NCBI GenBank assembly: GCA_023253435.1
Contig: JALRGJ010000004.1
Location: 1-18,337, forward strand
DNA length: 18,337 bases
Direction: 5' to 3'
Source of the DNA: Ilumatobacteraceae bacterium
GTDB taxonomy: Bacteria > Actinomycetota > Acidimicrobiia > Acidimicrobiales > Ilumatobacteraceae
In this document: positions 13,701-18,337 of the stretch, piece after piece
How positions within the stretch are numbered: the stretch's first letter is position 1
Layout of the letters: each line of letters starts with the position of its first letter
Translations under genes and position numbers: made by a program
Notes under the pieces: model-generated
What the model was told of the DNA's origin: nothing
Databases searched by the model: none
Seen by the model: the letters and a program-made list of their open reading frames with translations, nothing else

Positions 13701-15512
13701 ATGACATTCACCATCTCAACACCCACAACAATTGCACCGGCACCTATCCCCCGAGACTTAGACGCCGAGCAACAGCGAGACATCGAACGATTTGAAATTG
13801 CCATCAAGCAGTTCCTCGCCGGAGAGATCTCTGATGATGTCTTCCGAGTGATGCGCTTGAATAACGGCATCTACGGTCAACGCCAAGGCGGAACTAATCA
13901 GATGGTGCGTATCAAACTTCCCGCTGGCTCCATCACTCCTGAGCAATTTGACGTAATGGCTGAACTTTCTACAGAGTTTTCCCGAGGCTGGGGCCACATC
14001 ACTACTCGCCAAAACATTCAGTTTCACTATGTCCAACTAGAACGAATCCCAGATCTGTTGCGCAAAATCGCAGCAGTTGGTTTGACATCGCGTGAAGCTT
14101 GTGGAGACACAGTGCGCAATGTGATGGCGTGCCACCTTGCCGGCGCATGTCCTCACGAGAAGCTCAATGTCACTCCTTGGGCGGAAGCCGTATATCGACA
14201 TTTTGTGCGTAATCCGCTTGGACAACGTTTGCCCCGAAAATTCAAAGTGAACTTCTCTGGTTGCTCTACCGATTGTGGACAGGCAATGTTCAACGATGTC
14301 GGTGTTGTTGCTGTCACCAGGCCAACTTCAGATGGTGGTATTGAACACGGTTTCCGCATCTATATTGCTGGCGGTCTCGGTGCAACTCCTCACCCCGCTC
14401 TTGCGCTTGAAGATTTCACCACTCGTGAAGATTTGCTCCCTACCGTTGAAGCAGTTCTTCGGGTCTTTGAACAAACAGGAAATCGTGACAATAAATTACG
14501 AGCCCGCCTGAAGTGGGTTGTCGATCAATTAGGCATCGAAGAAGTTCGCCGCCGAGTAATCAAGATTCGCCACACACTTCCTGGCTCGTCAACATGGCCC
14601 GGCGGAATTCCACCAGAAGTAACGGCCAGTGGTGACGAAGCTGCCGGAGTGAATGAATCTGCAGACGTCACTGCAGTTGGTCAGGGTGTTCGCGTTGATC
14701 TCAATGTCACTGATCCTTTCCGTAAATGGGAGTTGGCAAGTGTGATTCGTGGCGTCAAAGACGGCACTGTGTCTGCAGTTGCCTATGCCGCACTGGGCGA
14801 TATCACGGCAGATCAATTCAGAGAACTTGCCAACATTCAACGCCATTTCAAGGCTGATGTTCGACTTTCCAACAGACAAAACGTTGTATTTCGTGGAATT
14901 ACAGAAAGTGAACTACCTGAGCTCTACAACATGTTGAATGCAATTGGAATGGCTCGCCCAGGGGCGGAACTTGCTCGCGATGTTGTTGCTTGCCCAGGAG
15001 CAGATACATGCAATATTGCAGTAACTCAATCACGTGGGCTTGCAAGTGCAATTGGTGAAAAGTTAGAAGAAGAGGGTCTTGCCGAAGTTGGTGGCGTTCG
15101 CATCAATATCTCGGGTTGCACCAACAGTTGTGGTCAACATCATGCAAGCGATATCGGATTCTTCGGTGCAGAGCGACGTGCACATGGTCAGTCACTTCCC
15201 GGCTACCAAATGCTTCTCGGCGGATATGTAGGACAAGAGCAGATCCATTTTGGCCAAAAAGCTCTCCGCGTTCCTGCAAAAGCTGCACCAGAAGCAGCTG
15301 CTCGGGTGATCAGAAGATATGCATCAGAAAGAGCGGCATCAGAGACTTTCCAAAGTTGGCTTGCACGGTCAGGTGGAGCAGGTGTTGTTGCAGAGGCTTT
15401 ACGAGATCTTGATGAAGTTCCATTGCCAGATGTTGCTCCAGACTTCTTTGTTGACTACGGCGAGACAGGGCCATTCACCGGTGAAGTTGGTGACTCGGAG
15501 TGTGCCGTCTAG
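13701..15512 (+). CDS. Siroheme [4Fe-4S] nitrite/sulfite reductase
   Basis: This 603-aa (607 from the GTG at 13689) ferredoxin-type reductase of the nitrite/sulfite reductase family performs six-electron reduction of sulfite to sulfide or nitrite to ammonia. It has two ferredoxin-like/NIR_SIR repeats. Numbering from the GTG, half 2 carries the canonical siroheme-cluster ligands Cys435, Cys441, Cys477 and Cys481 (C-x5-C, then C-x3-C). Half 1 carries the same set at Cys148, Cys154, Cys192 and Cys196. Arg-containing siroheme-pocket segments occur in both halves (TTRQNIQFHY, SNRQNVVF). The four upstream-linked genes supply siroheme. Substrate choice cannot be decided here: no APS/PAPS reductase, nitrate reductase or transporter is in the window, though the siroheme-only context slightly favours sulfite. 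Confidence 0.92.
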   Translation: MTFTISTPTTIAPAPIPRDLDAEQQRDIERFEIAIKQFLAGEISDDVFRVMRLNNGIYGQRQGGTNQMVRIKLPAGSITPEQFDVMAELSTEFSRGWGHITTRQNIQFHYVQLERIPDLLRKIAAVGLTSREACGDTVRNVMACHLAGACPHEKLNVTPWAEAVYRHFVRNPLGQRLPRKFKVNFSGCSTDCGQAMFNDVGVVAVTRPTSDGGIEHGFRIYIAGGLGATPHPALALEDFTTREDLLPTVEAVLRVFEQTGNRDNKLRARLKWVVDQLGIEEVRRRVIKIRHTLPGSSTWPGGIPPEVTASGDEAAGVNESADVTAVGQGVRVDLNVTDPFRKWELASVIRGVKDGTVSAVAYAALGDITADQFRELANIQRHFKADVRLSNRQNVVFRGITESELPELYNMLNAIGMARPGAELARDVVACPGADTCNIAVTQSRGLASAIGEKLEEEGLAEVGGVRINISGCTNSCGQHHASDIGFFGAERRAHGQSLPGYQMLLGGYVGQEQIHFGQKALRVPAKAAPEAAARVIRRYASERAASETFQSWLARSGGAGVVAEALRDLDEVPLPDVAPDFFVDYGETGPFTGEVGDSECAV

Positions 15513-15517
15513 AGAAC

Positions 15518-15523
15518 TACTGT
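15518..15523 (+). promoter_or_regulatory. -10-like hexamer of the haem-binding gene
   Basis: TACTGT lies 7 nt before the GTG at 15531 in the 18-nt gap after the reductase. The spacer TCTCCTT is not a Shine-Dalgarno. Confidence 0.42.
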
Positions 15524-15530
15524 TCTCCTT

Positions 15531-16253
15531 GTGCCTAACTCCTTTAAAACATTTGCTTCTCAGTTTCTGAGTCTCATTAAACGCCACAAAGTTCTTACGT
15601 CTGTTCTCGCGCTGCTGTGCCTAGCATTTGCGGGATTTGGCGCATACATAGGCTTTGTTCAGATTGTGGTGCTTCTCATTCCTATTGCCCTCATTGCATG
15701 GATCCTGCTATCACGTCGACTCAGATCCGGGAAGCCACATGACCGTTCGGAATCGATAGCCATCGGTTCCTATATTGCGTTGGCCACAGTGCTTACTTTC
15801 GCACTAATTCAGGCTGTTCCTTATGGGCGAGCACATTCCAACGGCTCCATTGTGGGACCAACAAACGAACCAGCATGGAAAGATGCTGAAGGAGCGGCGC
15901 CCGGCACCACAAGGGACCTCATGGTTCGTGCCTGCTACGGATGCCATAGCAACGAAGTGCAATACCCCTCGTATGCAAATGTTGCTCCCATCTCATGGAT
16001 GGTGCAATCCCATGTGGATGAAGGTCGTGATGAAGTGAATTATTCCGAGATCAAAAATTATTCCAGGCAAGAAAAGATTGGTAGAGAATCCATTGAAGTA
16101 ATTCAAGAAGGATCAATGCCTCCTAGTTATTACACCCGCTTTGGATTACACCCAGAAGCGAAATTGACGGATCAAGAGAAACAAGATCTCATAAATGGTC
16201 TGGCTGCCACTTTTGGAGTGTCAGCATCTTCTGAAGAGTACGACGAAGACTAA
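15531..16253 (+). CDS. Membrane-anchored haem-binding (Haem_bd-type) protein
   Basis: The N-terminal 95 residues of this 240-aa protein hold about three hydrophobic segments (about 22-41, 42-60 and 77-96). The rest resembles the haem-binding domain found in small bacterial c-type proteins: VPYGRAHSNGS, then RACYGCHSNEVQYPSYANV with one CxxCH (Cys135, Cys138, His139) and APISWMVQSHVDEGRDEVNYSE. SMPPSYYT (Met196) could give the second axial ligand. The haem would be covalently attached outside the membrane, so a cytochrome c maturation system is required elsewhere. The redox partner is unknown. The start is a GTG with a -10-like hexamer, 18 nt after the reductase stop. The next gene follows 4 nt after its stop. 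Confidence 0.87.
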   Translation: MPNSFKTFASQFLSLIKRHKVLTSVLALLCLAFAGFGAYIGFVQIVVLLIPIALIAWILLSRRLRSGKPHDRSESIAIGSYIALATVLTFALIQAVPYGRAHSNGSIVGPTNEPAWKDAEGAAPGTTRDLMVRACYGCHSNEVQYPSYANVAPISWMVQSHVDEGRDEVNYSEIKNYSRQEKIGRESIEVIQEGSMPPSYYTRFGLHPEAKLTDQEKQDLINGLAATFGVSASSEEYDED

Positions 16254-16257
16254 GTAA

Positions 16258-16764
16258 ATGGCCACTGGCTTCAATACAGATGGCGGCATACATCGCATTC
16301 CGCTTGAAGGCACCGTGGGGCAACTGTACGTGTGTGGAAAGCACCACATTGGTCCCAATGTTGATGATGTCATCAGTACGCACAACATCATGAAAGTGGT
16401 CTGCCTCGTGGAAGAACATGAGCTCACGGGCCGTTATGACAAGTATGTGCAGTGGCACAAGGAAAATGCTGGAGGGCGTGGCCTATGGAGACCCATGCAT
16501 GATCTCACTTTCCCAGAGCTTCCACAGGTCATTAATTTTGTGGAGGAAGTTGCACACACGGTAAGAGATCATGGAAATGTAGTGGTGCACTGCGCCGCAG
16601 GTATTGGTAGAGCAGGCACAACCGCAGCGGCAGTATGCATGATTTTAGGAATGAGTCAAGAGGAAGCACTCGAGCATGTTCGCGCTCACAGACCAATGGC
16701 GGGGCCAGAGGCCGGCTCTCAAGTGATGTTCATAGAAGAGCTCGCTGACTATTTAGCTATATAG
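16258..16764 (+). CDS. Protein-tyrosine/dual-specificity-phosphatase-like enzyme
   Basis: This 168-aa cytosolic protein has the Cys-based phosphatase P-loop HCAAGIGRAGT (Cys112, Arg118), matching H-C-x5-R-(S/T)-type signatures, and a plausible general-acid Asp82 in PMHDLTFPEL. A strand-rich front (QLYVCGKHHIGP, VVCLVEEHEL) resembles the dual-specificity fold. The substrate could be phosphotyrosine, phosphoserine/threonine or a small phosphoester such as an inositol phosphate. The ATG at 16258 lies 4 nt after the haem-binding gene and has no evident Shine-Dalgarno, so the two are probably co-transcribed. A functional link between them is not obvious. Confidence 0.85.
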   Translation: MATGFNTDGGIHRIPLEGTVGQLYVCGKHHIGPNVDDVISTHNIMKVVCLVEEHELTGRYDKYVQWHKENAGGRGLWRPMHDLTFPELPQVINFVEEVAHTVRDHGNVVVHCAAGIGRAGTTAAAVCMILGMSQEEALEHVRAHRPMAGPEAGSQVMFIEELADYLAI

Positions 16765-16794
16765 CTGCACTTCTCCACATATTCATTGCCCCCC

Positions 16795-16800
16795 TACGAT
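16795..16800 (+). promoter_or_regulatory. -10-like hexamer deciding the aldehyde dehydrogenase start
   Basis: TACGAT lies 6 nt before the GTG at 16807. An in-frame TTG at 16786 lies upstream of this hexamer and would not be transcribed from it. Confidence 0.45.
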
Positions 16801-16806
16801 GGAGTC

Positions 16807-18198
16807 GTGGCGCTCCAATCCATTATTTCTCCCGCAAATCAATCTGTTGTGGCTACGCGCGAATTAGCAGATCACAACAAGGTAGAAGCGATTCTTTCTC
16901 AAGCCCATGCATCACAAAAAGCATGGCGTAACACTCCCCTCACTCACAGAATTGCACTATGCGAGAAAATGGTGGTTTACCTAGAGAGCAATGTTGATGA
17001 AATCGCTAGTGAGATATCTCTACAAATGGGTCGACCCATCCGATACACACCAAATGAAATTCTTCGAGGCGCCCAAGAACGTGCTCGGCACATGATGTCT
17101 ATTGCTGAGACTCAATTGGCAGATATTTCAGTTGAGGCGCCCACTGGCTTCAAAAAGTTCATACGGAAAGATCCTCTAGGCACAGTGCTCATTGTCGCAC
17201 CATGGAACTACCCATATCTCACCGCAATCAATTCACTTATTCCTGCACTGTTGGCAGGCAACACAGTGGTAATGAAACATGCATCACAAACACTCCTGTG
17301 TGCCGAAAGATTTCAACAAGCCGCTGACGCAGCAGGATTCCCAGAGGGAGTTTTTCAAGTCCTTCACGCAGATCATGCAACTGTCGAAAAAGTAATTCAG
17401 GATCACAGAATCAATTTTGTTGTATTTACCGGGTCCGTTCAGGGTGGTGCCGCCATGGAAAAAGCAGCGGCTGGACGTTTTATTGGAGTAGGTACAGAAC
17501 TTGGCGGCAAAGACCCCTCATATGTTCGAGCAGATGCAGATCTTCAATTGGCTATCGCAGAAAATGTAGACGGGGCATTTTTCAATAGTGGCCAGTCATG
17601 TTGTGGAATTGAACGCATTTATGTTCATGAAGATGTCTACGACTCTTTTGTTGCGGGCTTTGTAGATCTCACTCGGAAATATGTCCTTGGTGACCCGTTA
17701 GACCCTGCAACCAGTCTTGGCCCCATGGTTAATGCCTCGGCCGCAGAATTTGTACGCACCCAAATTTCAGACGCCATCTCTGCTGGAGCGGTAGCTCTTG
17801 TTGATGAAACTCACTTCTCCGCTTCAACTCCAGGTACGCCATATTTAGGCCCCACAGTTCTGGTCAATGTCAATCATTCAATGAGCGTGATGAAAGACGA
17901 ATCTTTTGGGCCTGTCATTGGAATTATGAAGGTTGCAAACGATGATGAAGCCGTCTCTCTCATGAACGACTCTCCATATGGTCTGACATGTTCTATTTGG
18001 ACTCAAGATGTGGAAGCAGTCGAGCGAATTGGACAACAACTGGAAACAGGCACGGTCTTTATGAACCGTTGTGACTATGTTGATCCAGCACTTGTATGGA
18101 CTGGGGTAAAAGATACCGGTTCTGGAATTGCATTATCCGAACTGGGATTTACTCCATATGTTCATCCGAAAAGTTTTCACCTACAACTGAACAAGTAG
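16807..18198 (+). CDS. Aldehyde dehydrogenase family protein
   Basis: This 463-aa NAD(P)+-dependent aldehyde dehydrogenase shows the expected catalytic set: PWNYP (Asn134), the cofactor-binding Lys157 in VVMKHAS, FTGS (208-211), the general base Glu231 in ELGGKDP and the nucleophile Cys265 in NSGQSCCG. The length is close to the succinate-semialdehyde-dehydrogenase-like group (about 460 aa), but the preferred aldehyde cannot be told from sequence. It has no signal peptide and should be cytosolic. The GTG start at 16807 was chosen because of the -10-like hexamer in front and because residues before it do not align with the family. It lies 42 nt after the phosphatase gene with separate transcription likely. 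Its last 18 nt overlap the convergent gene at the window edge. Confidence 0.92.
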   Translation: MALQSIISPANQSVVATRELADHNKVEAILSQAHASQKAWRNTPLTHRIALCEKMVVYLESNVDEIASEISLQMGRPIRYTPNEILRGAQERARHMMSIAETQLADISVEAPTGFKKFIRKDPLGTVLIVAPWNYPYLTAINSLIPALLAGNTVVMKHASQTLLCAERFQQAADAAGFPEGVFQVLHADHATVEKVIQDHRINFVVFTGSVQGGAAMEKAAAGRFIGVGTELGGKDPSYVRADADLQLAIAENVDGAFFNSGQSCCGIERIYVHEDVYDSFVAGFVDLTRKYVLGDPLDPATSLGPMVNASAAEFVRTQISDAISAGAVALVDETHFSASTPGTPYLGPTVLVNVNHSMSVMKDESFGPVIGIMKVANDDEAVSLMNDSPYGLTCSIWTQDVEAVERIGQQLETGTVFMNRCDYVDPALVWTGVKDTGSGIALSELGFTPYVHPKSFHLQLNK

Positions 18199-18337
18199 AC
18201 GTTTCGCAATGTGACGAGAACTTGTGCCGATACGAAGTTCTATGTCCCCACTCCATTGAACCCATGCGCGAGTGCTTGGATCCCATGTTCGAAATGCATA
18301 GTCATCAAGATGCACTTCAGCAGAGGCGGTTGAGCCT
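18181..18337 (-). CDS. C-terminal tail of a glycoside hydrolase family 3-like protein (partial)
   Basis: Only the last 51 residues lie in the window; the gene continues beyond the right edge. The frame is open from the edge to a TAG at 18183-18181. Segments such as AEVHLDDYAFRTWDP, AWVQWSGDIELRIG and TSSRHIAKR match the C-terminal fibronectin-III-like domain of family 3 beta-glucosidases, where a WxxxGxFxxxVGxSS pattern ends the protein. The family call is from this short tail only. Its stop overlaps the end of the convergent aldehyde dehydrogenase gene by 18 nt. Confidence 0.65.
   Translation of the reverse strand, partial: GSTASAEVHLDDYAFRTWDPSTRAWVQWSGDIELRIGTSSRHIAKRLLVQL

Noticed and set aside
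16786..16806. TTG start for the aldehyde dehydrogenase
   Set aside because: It lies upstream of the -10-like hexamer, the added residues do not match the family, and TTG is a weak start.
1..18337. CRISPR, mobile element, tRNA or rRNA
   Set aside because: Reading both strands showed no regularly spaced repeats, transposase or integrase, cloverleaf-like tRNA or rRNA stretch; nearly all DNA is accounted for by genes.

Overview
The window reads as a chromosomal segment of a free-living actinobacterium (Actinomycetota) with moderate GC, close to half by eye. The evidence is a HisN-type histidinol phosphatase, a FolP2-type dihydropteroate synthase paralogue next to a GpgS-like glycosyltransferase, a TAP-like lipoprotein hydrolase, frequent GTG/TTG starts, and many start codons that sit directly behind a -10-like hexamer with no Shine-Dalgarno, as expected for leaderless transcripts. 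An uncultivated aquatic lineage, perhaps near Acidimicrobiia, would fit, but this is only an impression from protein similarity. I saw no rRNA, tRNA, CRISPR array, insertion sequence or prophage, and coding density is very high.

Layout. 1-6484, all on +: the 3' part of dxs (MEP isoprenoid pathway), hisN, a 577-aa N-acyl-D-amino-acid deacylase-type amidohydrolase, a 57-aa two-helix membrane peptide overlapping an unrecognised 300-aa membrane-anchored protein, and a folP2-type gene. 6464-8190, all on -: folK, then gpgS-like (4-nt overlap), then a DUF6508-like gene under its own promoter. 8237-9166, +: an alpha/beta hydrolase. 9186-12006, -: a protein with a winged-helix-like region and two HNH-associated-type repeats, a DUF554 membrane protein, and a TAP-like lipoprotein that has lost its nucleophile. 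12084-15512, +: a siroheme operon (precorrin-2 dehydrogenase, cobA, an 82-aa unknown, nitrite/sulfite reductase). 15531-16764, +: a membrane-anchored CxxCH haem-binding protein and a protein-tyrosine-phosphatase-like enzyme. 16807-18198, +: an aldehyde dehydrogenase. At the right edge, on -, is the tail of what looks like a family 3 glycoside hydrolase.

How the genes work together. The clearest functional unit is 12084-15512. It makes uroporphyrin-derived siroheme (methylation, then oxidation and iron insertion) and encodes the siroheme/[4Fe-4S] reductase that uses it. That reductase carries a complete C-x5-C...C-x3-C cluster motif in both halves rather than only in the second. The folP2/gpgS/folK block resembles the folP2-gpgS pair of mycobacteria but is split across strands and mixed with folK. 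No single spectacular new system is visible. The most noteworthy points are the recurrent leaderless-start architecture (twice with the upstream TAG stop serving as the -10 element), the doubled cluster motif in the reductase, the nucleophile-less lipoprotein hydrolase, and the divergent HNH-repeat protein next to the siroheme operon.
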